From positions 1 to 28,894 of the IMG/VR virus record IMGVR_UViG_3300010401_000072: 28,894 nucleotides of DNA. One strand, given 5' to 3'. Below are positions 15,115 to 23,269 of this stretch, one piece after another (the stretch's first letter is position 1; each line of letters begins with the position of its first letter). Under the pieces are notes generated by a model. It ran no database searches. It was not told the DNA's origin and saw nothing but the letters and a program-made list of their open reading frames with translations. This DNA is from a virus. The position numbers were made by a program, and so were the translations under genes.

Positions 15115-15359
15115 AAATAAATAGAGATAACCTATATCACCATTTATTGGAAAAACAGTTCACGTATATTGAGAAGACTTCGCTCGATGCTGCTTTTGAA
15201 AAAGATTGGATGGAAAAATGGACTATTTCTAAAGAAAAACATGAAGAATTTAAGAAGTATTTCCTATCTTTGGTGAAGAAAACACTCAAAATAAATAAAA
15301 CCAAAGCACTTTCCAATTTTGAATGGTTTATAAAGAATCATGGAATTAATGTTAAATAA
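15111..15359 (+). CDS. small hypothetical protein
   Basis: An 82-residue helical, charged protein (NRDNLYHHLLEKQFTYIEKT at the start, then EEFKKYFLSLVKKTLK). No membrane segment. The closing NFEWFIKNHGINVK and the overlap on both sides put it in the polymerase-NAD operon. Not recognised. Confidence 0.55.
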   Translation: MKINRDNLYHHLLEKQFTYIEKTSLDAAFEKDWMEKWTISKEKHEEFKKYFLSLVKKTLKINKTKALSNFEWFIKNHGINVK

Positions 15360-15580
15360 TGGAAACATTAACAAATTTTGATTTTAAATTACATGTTAAC
15401 CAGATTAGGAAACAGAGGGATATTTACAAACAAAAATATAAGAAGGATTTGAAAGAAATCTACTTGAAAATTAACATGGACAATTTAACAGATCATCAAG
15501 TGTATTTAATTCATTATATTCCTGTTATAGAGAAATTGACAAAAATTAAAATAAATATCTATGAATTACAAAAGAATTAA
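15359..15580 (+). CDS. small basic helical protein
   Basis: A 73-residue protein with a long, Lys-rich helix in the first half (HVNQIRKQRDIYKQKYKKDL) and a second helix afterwards. The last 20 bases overlap the start of the PRPP-synthetase-like gene, so translation is probably coupled. Function unknown. Confidence 0.55.
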   Translation: METLTNFDFKLHVNQIRKQRDIYKQKYKKDLKEIYLKINMDNLTDHQVYLIHYIPVIEKLTKIKINIYELQKN

Positions 15581-16316
15581 ATACCCAGATGGACAAATAG
15601 GAGCAGAAATAGTGAATATAACACATCCTTATATAATAAATGAAAGAATTAACTCCTATGAGGACTTATTCTTTATAAAGAGTATATGTGATGCTTTAGA
15701 CTTCGCTAATGTTAAAAATCGTCATTTAGTAATACCTTGTCTATTTGGACAAAGGAGTGATAGGAGATTTCTTCCTACAAACTCATTTGATTTAAAAATT
15801 ATTGCAGATTTCATCAATTCCTGTGGATTCATGGATGTGAAGATATTTGATCCTCATTCTGATGTATCTTTGGCTCTAATTCATAATTCTAGCAAGGTTT
15901 CTCCTGTTGAGAAAATAGAACTAGCTATAAAGGATATAAATGAGGATATTATATTAATAAGTCCAGATGCAGGAGCTTATAAGAAAGTCTTTGAAATTGG
16001 TCAGAAATTCAATATGGAAGTGACAGCAGCAGTGAAGCATAGAGATTTAGCTGGAAAGATAGAGCTTAAGTTTATCGGAGATGTTAAAGGTAAAAACTGT
16101 CTTATTTTAGATGATTTATGTGATGGAGGGTATACATTTGTTATGCTGTCACAACAATTAAAAGACCAAGGAGCAAATAATATATATTTATATGTGAGTC
16201 ATGGATATTTCAGTAAAGGATTTGATGAATTAAAGAAGAATATAAAGAAGATTTATTGTACTAATTCTGTAAAGGATGTAAATGATGAATTTGTAAAACA
16301 ATTTAAAATAGTATGA
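15561..16316 (+). CDS. phosphoribosyl-pyrophosphate synthetase-like enzyme (possible Adps)
   Basis: A 251-residue member of the Prs family, which moves pyrophosphate from ATP to a ribose 5-phosphate. Visible motifs: ATP-site loop PCLFGQRSDRRF (59-70), FDPHSD metal site (96-101), SPDAGAYKK (134-142), KHRD catalytic loop (159-162) and the ribose-phosphate loop ILDDLCDGGYTF (182-193). It is about 60 residues shorter than bacterial Prs and lacks the usual allosteric regions. With a NAMPT-like gene two genes downstream it could make PRPP for NMN synthesis, or act as the NARP1 enzyme Adps, which pyrophosphorylates ADP-ribose. Sequence alone does not decide. Confidence 0.85.
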   Translation: MNYKRIKYPDGQIGAEIVNITHPYIINERINSYEDLFFIKSICDALDFANVKNRHLVIPCLFGQRSDRRFLPTNSFDLKIIADFINSCGFMDVKIFDPHSDVSLALIHNSSKVSPVEKIELAIKDINEDIILISPDAGAYKKVFEIGQKFNMEVTAAVKHRDLAGKIELKFIGDVKGKNCLILDDLCDGGYTFVMLSQQLKDQGANNIYLYVSHGYFSKGFDELKKNIKKIYCTNSVKDVNDEFVKQFKIV

Positions 16317-16720
16317 AAAAAGACGAATATTTAGAAGAAAATGCATCTTTTAACAGGTTATTAACAGAATATGATAAATATAAATCTCTTACTATAGGAT
16401 TTGATTTCGATGGAACTATTCATGATTATCATAAAACTGGAGCCACTTATGAGAGTACTATTCAACTATTAAAAGATTTGAAAGAAATTGGGTGTAAACT
16501 TGTATGTTGGACAGCTTATGAAGACTTAAAATACGTTAGGAAGTTTCTAGAAGATTGGAATATTCCATTTGATGGGATTAATGAAGGAGGAATTCCCCTA
16601 CCTTGGGAAACTAAAAAACCCTTCTTTTCAGCTTTATTAGATGATAGAGCTGGATTAATACAAGTTTATTCAGAATTAAAATTATTAACAGAAACTATAA
16701 AATCAAGAACAAATGTTTAA
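16313..16720 (+). CDS. HAD-superfamily phosphatase
   Basis: A 135-residue compact HAD hydrolase. Motif I FDFDGTIHDY (nucleophile and acid/base Asp), motif II CWTAYED (Thr), a Lys region WETKKPFF and motif IV LLDDRAG are all present, so it should be active. There is no cap domain, so it may act on large substrates or nucleotides. It overlaps the genes on both sides by 4 and 8 bases, locked between the Prs-like and NAMPT-like genes. It may therefore remove a phosphate from an intermediate or by-product of the NAD+ pathway. The substrate is unknown. Confidence 0.8.
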   Translation: MKKDEYLEENASFNRLLTEYDKYKSLTIGFDFDGTIHDYHKTGATYESTIQLLKDLKEIGCKLVCWTAYEDLKYVRKFLEDWNIPFDGINEGGIPLPWETKKPFFSALLDDRAGLIQVYSELKLLTETIKSRTNV

Positions 16721-18239
16721 ACCAATTAGTTTATACTACACCGATGGTTATAAAGTCGGTCATAAGAGAATGTTAGCTCCAGGTACAGATTATTTAGCTG
16801 GTAGCTGGATACCTAGAACTATTAAATATGCTCCTAAGGGAATAGAGAAAATCACATCTTTTGGTCAGCAATTGACAATGAGATGGTTAAATGATGAATT
16901 TCGAGAGAATTTCTTCAATGTTCCTTTAGAAGCAGCTCAAAAGTTTGGTAAGGATATGAGTGCATATTTAATGCAACCTTATGATGCTAAACATTTTGAA
17001 GACTTGCATAAATTAGGATATTTACCTATTAAAGTGAAAGCTATTCCGGAGGGAATTGAAACTTTTCCTAATATACCACATATGACTTTCATTAATACTG
17101 TTAAGGGATATGCATGGTTAACTCTATATTTGGAAACAATTATTAGCTCATTAGCATGGAAACCTTCTACATCAGCTACAATTGCTCGTCAATATAAGAA
17201 AAATGCTATAAAATGGGTGACAAAAACTGATCCTTCTAATTTATGGCTTACAGATTTTATGTGTCATGATTTTAGTGCTAGAGGACTATCTCCTTGGGAT
17301 ATGTTATCTAGTGGACTTGGACATGCAACTAGTCATAAAGGCTCAGATACACTTATTATTATACCAGGAGCACGTTATTTCTATAATGAAGGGGAGGATG
17401 ATATGCCTATTTTCTCTGTAAATGCTTCTGAACACTCTGTAAGCACCACTAAGATCTTCACTGTAGGTGAAAAACAAATGATTTTAGATTGGTTGAAAGA
17501 AATACCAGAAGGTATATTTTCAATGGTGGCAGATACATTCAGTTTATGGGAATTCATTCAATATTTAAAAGATCCAGAAGTTAAAACTGCTGTGTTAGCT
17601 AGAACTGGTAAATTAGTAGTTAGGCCAGATAGTGGTAATCCTGTAGATATTATTTGTGGATTAAATTCAAAGTATATTGGCAAAGAGTTTGAAGATTCAG
17701 ATGGTGCTCAAAGACAAGAGTATTGGGTCACAAAAAGTGAAGCAGCTCATCCGTCATATAAAGGTGTAATAGAACTTCTTTGGGATATATTTGGAGGTAC
17801 AGTGAATGAACAAGGATATAAAGTTCTTGATCCTCATATTGGAGCTATTTATGGAGATAGTATCAATATAGATAGACAGGTAGAAATCTATGAAAGATTA
17901 GCAGCTAAAGGATTTGCAGCCACAAATATCGTATTAGGTGTAGGAAGCTTTACTTATCAAATGAACACAAGAGATACTCTTGGCTTTGCTGCTAAAGGAA
18001 CTTGGTTTCAAGCTAATGATAAAGAATACAATATTTACAAAGATCCAGTTACTGACGATGGTAGTAAGAAATCTTTAAAGGGATTATTGGCTGTTCTACA
18101 GGATGAAAAAGGAGAATATTATTGTAAAACTGAATGTACTCATGAAGAAGAGAATTCTGGAGTATTACAGACGATATTCCAAGATGGAAAATTTTTTAAT
18201 CAAATAAGCTTAACAGAAATTAGAGCCAAAATCAACTAA
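16713..18239 (+). CDS. nicotinamide phosphoribosyltransferase-like enzyme (possible Namat)
   Basis: A 508-residue NAMPT homologue, full length for the family. Recognised regions: TDGYKVGHK near the N-terminus (10-18), the DFSARGLSP nicotinamide/phosphoribose region (186-194), HKGSDT (208-213), the active-site His in ASEHS (His241), RPDSGNP (304-310), GDSINID (381-387) and a GVGSF.Y region before the C-terminus. NAMPT joins nicotinamide to PRPP to give NMN; in the phage NARP1 pathway its relative Namat joins nicotinamide to ADP-ribose pyrophosphate, giving NAD+ directly. No NMN adenylyltransferase gene is visible in the window, which makes the direct route attractive but is not proof. Confidence 0.9.
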   Translation: MFKPISLYYTDGYKVGHKRMLAPGTDYLAGSWIPRTIKYAPKGIEKITSFGQQLTMRWLNDEFRENFFNVPLEAAQKFGKDMSAYLMQPYDAKHFEDLHKLGYLPIKVKAIPEGIETFPNIPHMTFINTVKGYAWLTLYLETIISSLAWKPSTSATIARQYKKNAIKWVTKTDPSNLWLTDFMCHDFSARGLSPWDMLSSGLGHATSHKGSDTLIIIPGARYFYNEGEDDMPIFSVNASEHSVSTTKIFTVGEKQMILDWLKEIPEGIFSMVADTFSLWEFIQYLKDPEVKTAVLARTGKLVVRPDSGNPVDIICGLNSKYIGKEFEDSDGAQRQEYWVTKSEAAHPSYKGVIELLWDIFGGTVNEQGYKVLDPHIGAIYGDSINIDRQVEIYERLAAKGFAATNIVLGVGSFTYQMNTRDTLGFAAKGTWFQANDKEYNIYKDPVTDDGSKKSLKGLLAVLQDEKGEYYCKTECTHEEENSGVLQTIFQDGKFFNQISLTEIRAKIN

Positions 18240-18241
18240 TT

Positions 18242-18433
18242 ATGAGAAATGAAGACTATTTAGATGAAGAAGATGATTATTTTAGAGAACAAGCCTTTTT
18301 AGAAGCTGAAAGTGAATTGGAATATAAATGTTGGATGGAAGAACAGAGCCTTCTTAGAAGAGAGGCAAAGATTAGTGTAATGATGCACGATAAACTTGTA
18401 ATTGAAAATGATAGAATTGAAGCTGAATCCTAG
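18242..18433 (+). CDS. small acidic hypothetical protein
   Basis: A 63-residue, strongly acidic helical protein (EDYLDEEDDYFREQAFLEAE and similar). No motif recognised. It overlaps the next gene by 26 bases and follows NAMPT by two bases. The charge could mimic DNA, but that is speculation. Confidence 0.55.
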   Translation: MRNEDYLDEEDDYFREQAFLEAESELEYKCWMEEQSLLRREAKISVMMHDKLVIENDRIEAES

Positions 18434-19052
18434 TCACTTAAATGAATTATTCAAAAAGGGGTATACACTAGAAATGGTGTATATCCTTAAAATGATAAAG
18501 AATGAAGGAGGACTAGCTATATGGGAGAACTATATAGAAGATGAGAATTATAGTCCAAAATGGCAAAATGTATTCAATACATTGGATAGAAAAGGACTTA
18601 TATCATCTATGAAAATTACTAAGGATGGAGAAGAATTATTAGATTTTCTATCTACAGAGGGAGAATCTGTTAAATTAGTTAAAAAGAAGCCTTCTGATGA
18701 TAATTTTGAGAAGTGGTGGAAAGCTTTTCCGAGCACAGACTCTTTTGATTATAAAGGAAGACATTTTTCTGGTACAAGGAGCTTGAAGGCTAAAAAGGAA
18801 GATTGTAAGGTTAAATTATATAAAATCCTCAATGAAGGAGAATATACAATAGATGAGATGGTGAAAGCTTTAGAATTAGAAATTAATCAAAAGAAAGAGG
18901 CATCTATTAAGTCAAATTCCAACAAACTTAGCTTTTTTCAAAATTCAATGACTTATTTGAATAATTTCACTCATGAGAGTTTTATAGAATTAATTAGGAA
19001 AGGAGAGAAAGTGAAAGAAGGAACAATACAATCTAACGAAACATTTATATGA
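18408..19052 (+). CDS. probable replication protein (helicase-loader candidate)
   Basis: A 214-residue protein from ATG 18408; a TTG two codons upstream is less likely. Residues about 1-75 look like a winged-helix unit (TLEMVYILKMIKNEGG, then a Leu-rich helix and KGLISSMKITKDG). The second half has a pattern I recognise from phage genes placed before DnaB-type helicases (FEKWWKAFPSTDSFDYKGR, then KEDCKVKLYKILNEGEYT and SMTYLNNFTHESFIELI). The winged helix plus this end resembles replisome organisers that load helicase. The stop overlaps the helicase ATG. Function is inferred from layout. Confidence 0.55.
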   Translation: MIELKLNPSHLNELFKKGYTLEMVYILKMIKNEGGLAIWENYIEDENYSPKWQNVFNTLDRKGLISSMKITKDGEELLDFLSTEGESVKLVKKKPSDDNFEKWWKAFPSTDSFDYKGRHFSGTRSLKAKKEDCKVKLYKILNEGEYTIDEMVKALELEINQKKEASIKSNSNKLSFFQNSMTYLNNFTHESFIELIRKGEKVKEGTIQSNETFI

Positions 19053-20179
19053 AGCTATATGATAATTTAATGACTGAAGTAGAAAAGGGAATGAATGGTA
19101 AAAATGGTAGTATTCCCTTTCCTATAGCTAAATTAGATGAATATTTGGATATTGCTAAAAATACGAATTATCTTTTAGTAGGAGATACTGGAGCCGGAAA
19201 AACCACTGTAGCTCATGATTTAATCTTAAATATCTTGGATTGGTATTATGATAACAAAACAGAAGATTTAAAACTTTCTGTTATATATTTTGGAATGGAA
19301 AGAAAACAGTATAATTATTCTGCTAAATGGGTAAGTAGAATGATATTCAAAAATGAAGGCATTTATATTCCTGTTAGAAAGATACTGGGAAGATTAAGAA
19401 AAAGAGATGAAAAAGGAAGACTTTCTAAAGAGTATGATTTACTAACCCCAGATGAATTATCTGCTGTAAAATCTTATGCTAAAATATTTAACAAATGGGA
19501 AGAAGATGAAACTTTTATATGTATAGAGGGAACTCATAACCCTACTGGTTTAAAGATCTATATTGATAATTTTGCCAAAAAACATGGAGTATTATCAGCT
19601 AGAGAAGAAGGACCATTAGGTAAACAAGTGTATACACCTAATCATCCTAATCATATTGTTTTAATAGTAACTGATTATGTAGGGGTATTAGATAAAGAAA
19701 AAGATGATCAAGGTGTAAAAAAGAACAGATTAGATATATACTCATCTATACAAAGGAGAAATAGGGATTTATATGGGTTTTCTCCTATTAATATTCAACA
19801 ATTATCAAGACAAGTGGGGGATAGTTCCAGAATTAAGCTAAATGATGTGAAACCTAAACTTACTGACATCGCTGATACCTCAGAATTAGCTAGAGATGCA
19901 GATGTTGTATTAGCTATCTTCGAGGCCTATAGATACCTTCCTGAAGACACAGAAACTGATTTAATTGGTTATAATTTAAGGAAATTAAAAGATAATAAAG
20001 GGTATAAGTATTACAGAACTTTACATATACTCAAATCATCTTTTGATGGAGACGGGATAACAATGGGGTGTGCTTTTCATCCAATGACAGGTATTATTCT
20101 TCCTATGCCTAAACCTCCAAAAGATATGACAGATCAAGATTATGAATCAATTACAAACCAAACTCACTTTTTATCATGA
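19049..20179 (+). CDS. DnaB-like replicative helicase
   Basis: A 376-residue RecA-fold ATPase of the DnaB type. Walker A GDTGAGKTT (45-53), a YFGMERKQ region matching motif H1a, a Walker B-like IVLIVTDYVGVL, and the sensor-type NIQQLSRQ region followed by SELARDADVVLAI, which is the common DnaB 'S..I..DAD' site. There is no clear N-terminal primase-binding domain, as in several phage helicases. It unwinds DNA ahead of the polymerase. It overlaps genes on both sides by 4 bases. Confidence 0.85.
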   Translation: MKLYDNLMTEVEKGMNGKNGSIPFPIAKLDEYLDIAKNTNYLLVGDTGAGKTTVAHDLILNILDWYYDNKTEDLKLSVIYFGMERKQYNYSAKWVSRMIFKNEGIYIPVRKILGRLRKRDEKGRLSKEYDLLTPDELSAVKSYAKIFNKWEEDETFICIEGTHNPTGLKIYIDNFAKKHGVLSAREEGPLGKQVYTPNHPNHIVLIVTDYVGVLDKEKDDQGVKKNRLDIYSSIQRRNRDLYGFSPINIQQLSRQVGDSSRIKLNDVKPKLTDIADTSELARDADVVLAIFEAYRYLPEDTETDLIGYNLRKLKDNKGYKYYRTLHILKSSFDGDGITMGCAFHPMTGIILPMPKPPKDMTDQDYESITNQTHFLS

Positions 20180-20415
20180 ATCGAGAACAATACATTAAAG
20201 CCAGAGAAGAGAATTCCATAGAAATCATGTATATGTACTATAAGGAGTTTTTTGACAAGAAAATACATAATCCTTTCTTAGAATTTGATAAATTTGTAGA
20301 ATGTATACAGCTCTATCCCCTTGTACAGCAAGCTTTTGCTACCTCTACGGCTTATTATGATGCTAAATTCAATATACTCAAATTACCTTTAAAAGATAAA
20401 ATATTATTCATATGA
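20176..20415 (+). CDS. small hypothetical protein
   Basis: A 79-residue helical protein (IKAREENSIEIMYMYYKEFF, then FDKFVECIQLYPLVQQAFA) with no known motif. It overlaps the helicase stop and the next start by 4 bases, so it is co-expressed with replication genes. Confidence 0.6.
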   Translation: MNREQYIKAREENSIEIMYMYYKEFFDKKIHNPFLEFDKFVECIQLYPLVQQAFATSTAYYDAKFNILKLPLKDKILFI

Positions 20416-20717
20416 GAAATATAGAAAAAGAATTAAAAGATGAACTAGATGTTAAATTTAAGCTCTATTTCGATAAACTTTTAATATATACAAAAAAGAA
20501 CGGAATAGACACTATATTTGGAGATTGGAATGTCACTTTCAGTAAAGAAGGTAAAGATTTGCATATTTCTTATAATTATCTATATAGACAATCTGGAATA
20601 TCTAGAGTACATAAGGAAATTAGTGAGAGTGCAATTGAACTAGTAGATGTTACAGATGAAATGTTCTATAATAACTATGTTAAAACAGTTATAGACTTAA
20701 ACTTTATAAAGAAATGA
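20412..20717 (+). CDS. small hypothetical protein
   Basis: A 101-residue alpha/beta protein: N-terminal helix (KELKDELDVKFKLYFDKLL), a beta meander around FGDWNVTFSKEGKDLHISY, then an acidic helix. No family recognised. Its stop overlaps the start of a small membrane protein. Confidence 0.6.
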   Translation: MRNIEKELKDELDVKFKLYFDKLLIYTKKNGIDTIFGDWNVTFSKEGKDLHISYNYLYRQSGISRVHKEISESAIELVDVTDEMFYNNYVKTVIDLNFIKK

Positions 20718-20914
20718 CAATATTATGGATATTACTTTACATACTAGGATTTGTAATTGTATGGGAAATTGATAGAAAATCCTTTAGAAGGAGTGAGAAT
20801 GCTAATCTTCCAGATAATATAAGGAAAAGAATTATTATCTCCTTGTTTTCATGGGTGATATTAATTGCTTTGTTGTTTATTTCTTTGTATGATTGGTGTT
20901 TTAGTAAAAAATGA
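20714..20914 (+). CDS. small two-span membrane protein
   Basis: A 66-residue inner-membrane protein with two hydrophobic segments (about 2-17, TILWILLYILGFVIVW, and 43-60, ISLFSWVILIALLFISLY), separated by a basic loop (RKSFRRSEN). It ends the helicase cluster before a homing-endonuclease insertion. Function unknown. Confidence 0.6.
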   Translation: MTILWILLYILGFVIVWEIDRKSFRRSENANLPDNIRKRIIISLFSWVILIALLFISLYDWCFSKK

Positions 20915-20953
20915 TATATGAAATGACCAAAAGAAAATAAATATCAATAGATA

Positions 20954-20985
20954 TTTGCATTTATGGATGAGATTTGGTAATATTG
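20954..20985 (+). promoter_or_regulatory. probable Bacteroidota-type promoter for LAGLIDADG endonuclease
   Basis: TTTG at 20954-20957, exactly 20 bases, then TAATATTG at 20978-20985, which matches TAnnTTTG at all fixed positions but one. The leader to ATG 21006 would be about 15 bases, like those of the other endonuclease genes. Confidence 0.55.
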
Positions 20986-21005
20986 TATCTTATTTTTAAA
21001 AGCAA

Positions 21006-21947
21006 ATGACTAATAAAGAAATAAAAGAGAAAGAAAAAAGGCAAAAAATTGCTGAAAAACTAAAAGAAACTAACAATTTCAAGAGAATATCACAAGAATT
21101 AAATGTATGTGAATGGTTAGTCAGCAAAGTAGCTAAATCTATAGGAGTAGAAAATAGATTATCTAGAGTTAAAAATTCAATTCCTGATATGGAAAGATTA
21201 TTTAACGAAGGTTATAACATAACCGATATTGGTAAAAAACTAGATATTAAATATAATGTAGTAGGTAAATATCTACGAAAATTGGGTTATAAATATTCCT
21301 ATTGTAATAAAAAGTCGATAAATTCTAAAGTTTTTGAGAAAATAGATACAGAAGAAAAAGCTTATTGGTTAGGATTTATTTATGCTGATGGTTGTATAAC
21401 AAGGAACAATACTTTTGAAATAACTTTACAAGAACAAGATTTATTTCATTTACAGAAACTTAAGATATTCTTATCATATGAAGGTGAAATAAAATATAAA
21501 TCGAAAGTAAAGGCACATAGACTTATGTTCGGAGATACAAAAATTTACAACGACTTAAATAAACTAGGGTGTACCCCTAGGAAATCTTTAACTCTAAAAT
21601 TTCCTACAGAAAGTCAAGTTCCTATAAATCTAATTAAACATTTCATCAGAGGATACTTTGATGGAGATGGGTCAATTCATCTAGTACATGGAAAAACTAG
21701 TAATACATACAATGCAAATTGTAGTATATTAGGAACATTTGATTTTTTGAATAAATTGAAAAAAGTATTAGAGAATAATGAAGTAAATAATGTATCTAAG
21801 ATAAGAGAAACTACAAGTAGGGCTTTCTCTCTAAATGTATTTTCAAGCATACATAAACCTAATTTTTTAAATTTTTTGTATAAAGATGCTAATATTTATT
21901 TGGAAAGAAAGTATGAAAGATATAAAAAGATATTTTACAATAGATAA
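21006..21947 (+). CDS. LAGLIDADG homing endonuclease with N-terminal HTH domains
   Basis: A 313-residue endonuclease. Two helix-turn-helix-like units open the protein (about 22-50, FKRISQELNVCEWLVSKVAK, and 63-95, GYNITDIGKKLDIKYNVVG), then LAGLIDADG helices YWLGFIYADGC (120-130) and HFIRGYFDGDG (212-222), and the basic end (FLYKDANIYLERKYERYKK). It is a clear paralogue of the gene at 5910, which lacks the N-terminal DNA-binding units. It sits 3 bases before the SF2 helicase start and has its own promoter, fitting insertion beside an essential gene. Confidence 0.85.
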   Translation: MTNKEIKEKEKRQKIAEKLKETNNFKRISQELNVCEWLVSKVAKSIGVENRLSRVKNSIPDMERLFNEGYNITDIGKKLDIKYNVVGKYLRKLGYKYSYCNKKSINSKVFEKIDTEEKAYWLGFIYADGCITRNNTFEITLQEQDLFHLQKLKIFLSYEGEIKYKSKVKAHRLMFGDTKIYNDLNKLGCTPRKSLTLKFPTESQVPINLIKHFIRGYFDGDGSIHLVHGKTSNTYNANCSILGTFDFLNKLKKVLENNEVNNVSKIRETTSRAFSLNVFSSIHKPNFLNFLYKDANIYLERKYERYKKIFYNR

Positions 21948-21949
21948 AA

Positions 21950-23035
21950 ATGACAACAAATCAAGACGTATTACAAAAAGAAATAGTTGAAAATGCCTTA
22001 ACTTTCTATAAAAACAACAAATATGGATTCTTAAATGTTTCCATGAGGGTTGGTAAAAGTAAAATGGCACTGGAAATACTAAACTTATTATATTCTCATC
22101 CTTGTAAAATGTTATTATGCTATCCAGAGAACACACTAATGGGAAACTGGGAGAGGGAAATGGTTAAATGGAATTACTCTAATCCTAATGTAATATTCTG
22201 CAATTTTAGCTCTTTACACAAATATAAAGATGAGAAGTTTGAATTTATTCTTATAGATGAAATGCATTCTGCTTCTGATATGGAAAGAGACTATTGTCAC
22301 CAGATAATGACAAATGATAAGGAAACATTAGTATTAGCCTTATCAGGAACTATAAGTAAAGAAACAGAAGGAAAATGGGGACTTAAAGAAATAGCTAAAT
22401 ATTCCCTAGGACAGGCTATAGACGATAATATCATTGCTGATTATGAAATAGAGGTACACTTCGTAGAGCTGGATAATTTATTCAAAACTCCTAATAAGAA
22501 AGGGAAGCTTTTAACAGAGAAGCAGAAATATGATAATTTGTCCTATGTTATACAACAAATGAAATATAAAGGTCAGAATTTCATGCATTTAGCTCTTTCT
22601 AGGAATAGATTATCTCTATCCTCTATAGGGAAAATGAAACATTTAAAGAAACTCCTTCTCCAATTACAAGATAAAAGAATATTGATATTCACAGGATTAT
22701 CAGAAGTTGCAGACAGTATAGGTATATCTTCCTATCATTCAAAGAGTGAAAATGATGAAAATTTACAGAAATTCCAGAGAGGAGAAATCAATCATCTTGC
22801 TCTAGTGGAGAAGGGAAAAACAGGATTATCTTACAAGAACTTGGATTGTGTAATTCTCTTGAATTTCACATATAATTCAGAGAATAGTGCTCAATCCATA
22901 TCAAGATCCTTGGAATTAGATTATTCTGGAAAGAAAGCTAAAATATTCATTTTAGCTATTAATGAAAAGCCAGAAATAAAGAAAATAAAAGAATCCCTTT
23001 CAATGTTAGACAGTTCAAAAATTAAATATATATGA
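21950..23035 (+). CDS. SF2 (SNF2/DEAD-like) helicase
   Basis: A 361-residue superfamily-2 helicase or translocase. Walker A is in NVSMRVGKSKMA (29-40), motif Ia CYPENTLMGNWE, Walker B is DEMH (103-106), motif III ALSGTIS (130-136), motif IV ILIFTG, motif V GKTGLSYKNLD and motif VI AQSISRSLELD. This is the short form seen in phage genomes. Likely roles are remodelling of forks and recombination intermediates, like T4 UvsW. It overlaps the next gene by 4 bases. Confidence 0.85.
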   Translation: MTTNQDVLQKEIVENALTFYKNNKYGFLNVSMRVGKSKMALEILNLLYSHPCKMLLCYPENTLMGNWEREMVKWNYSNPNVIFCNFSSLHKYKDEKFEFILIDEMHSASDMERDYCHQIMTNDKETLVLALSGTISKETEGKWGLKEIAKYSLGQAIDDNIIADYEIEVHFVELDNLFKTPNKKGKLLTEKQKYDNLSYVIQQMKYKGQNFMHLALSRNRLSLSSIGKMKHLKKLLLQLQDKRILIFTGLSEVADSIGISSYHSKSENDENLQKFQRGEINHLALVEKGKTGLSYKNLDCVILLNFTYNSENSAQSISRSLELDYSGKKAKIFILAINEKPEIKKIKESLSMLDSSKIKYI

Positions 23036-23259
23036 TAGAAAAAACTGAAGAAAAAGAAATAGTAAGGGAAGAAATCATAGGAACTCTAAAACTCATAGAT
23101 TTCACCACAACAGTGACAGAGATTAGATGTGATGAATGTAACAAAATAGACAAGAGTTATATGGATGAATGGGAGGCAGCAGAAGCCTTTTTAGACAGAG
23201 GATGGGATGTTATAGGAAAAAAATGTTTGTGCGAAATTTGCATAGGTAAATTAAAATAG
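23032..23259 (+). CDS. small zinc-ribbon protein
   Basis: A 75-residue protein with two Cys pairs, RCDECNK (about 34-40) and CLCEIC (about 65-70), separated by an acidic helix (YMDEWEAAEAFLDRGW), the pattern of a small treble-clef or zinc ribbon. It probably binds nucleic acid or a protein partner. It overlaps the SF2 helicase stop, so it may be a helicase accessory factor, by context only. Confidence 0.65.
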   Translation: MIEKTEEKEIVREEIIGTLKLIDFTTTVTEIRCDECNKIDKSYMDEWEAAEAFLDRGWDVIGKKCLCEICIGKLK

Positions 23260-23268
23260 GTACATTTG
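23237..23268 (+). promoter_or_regulatory. Bacteroidota-type promoter inside the zinc-ribbon gene
   Basis: TTTG at 23237-23240, exactly 20 bases, then TACATTTG at 23261-23268. The -7 element ends one base before the ATG at 23270, so a transcript would start at or inside the next gene. It would then serve either as a leaderless promoter for that gene or as a secondary promoter for genes from 23509 on. Confidence 0.65.
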
Positions 23269-23269
23269 T

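Noticed and set aside
15871-15882. TATCTTTG with upstream TTTG inside the Prs-like gene
   Set aside because: The spacing is only 15 bases, outside the range seen in the supported promoters.
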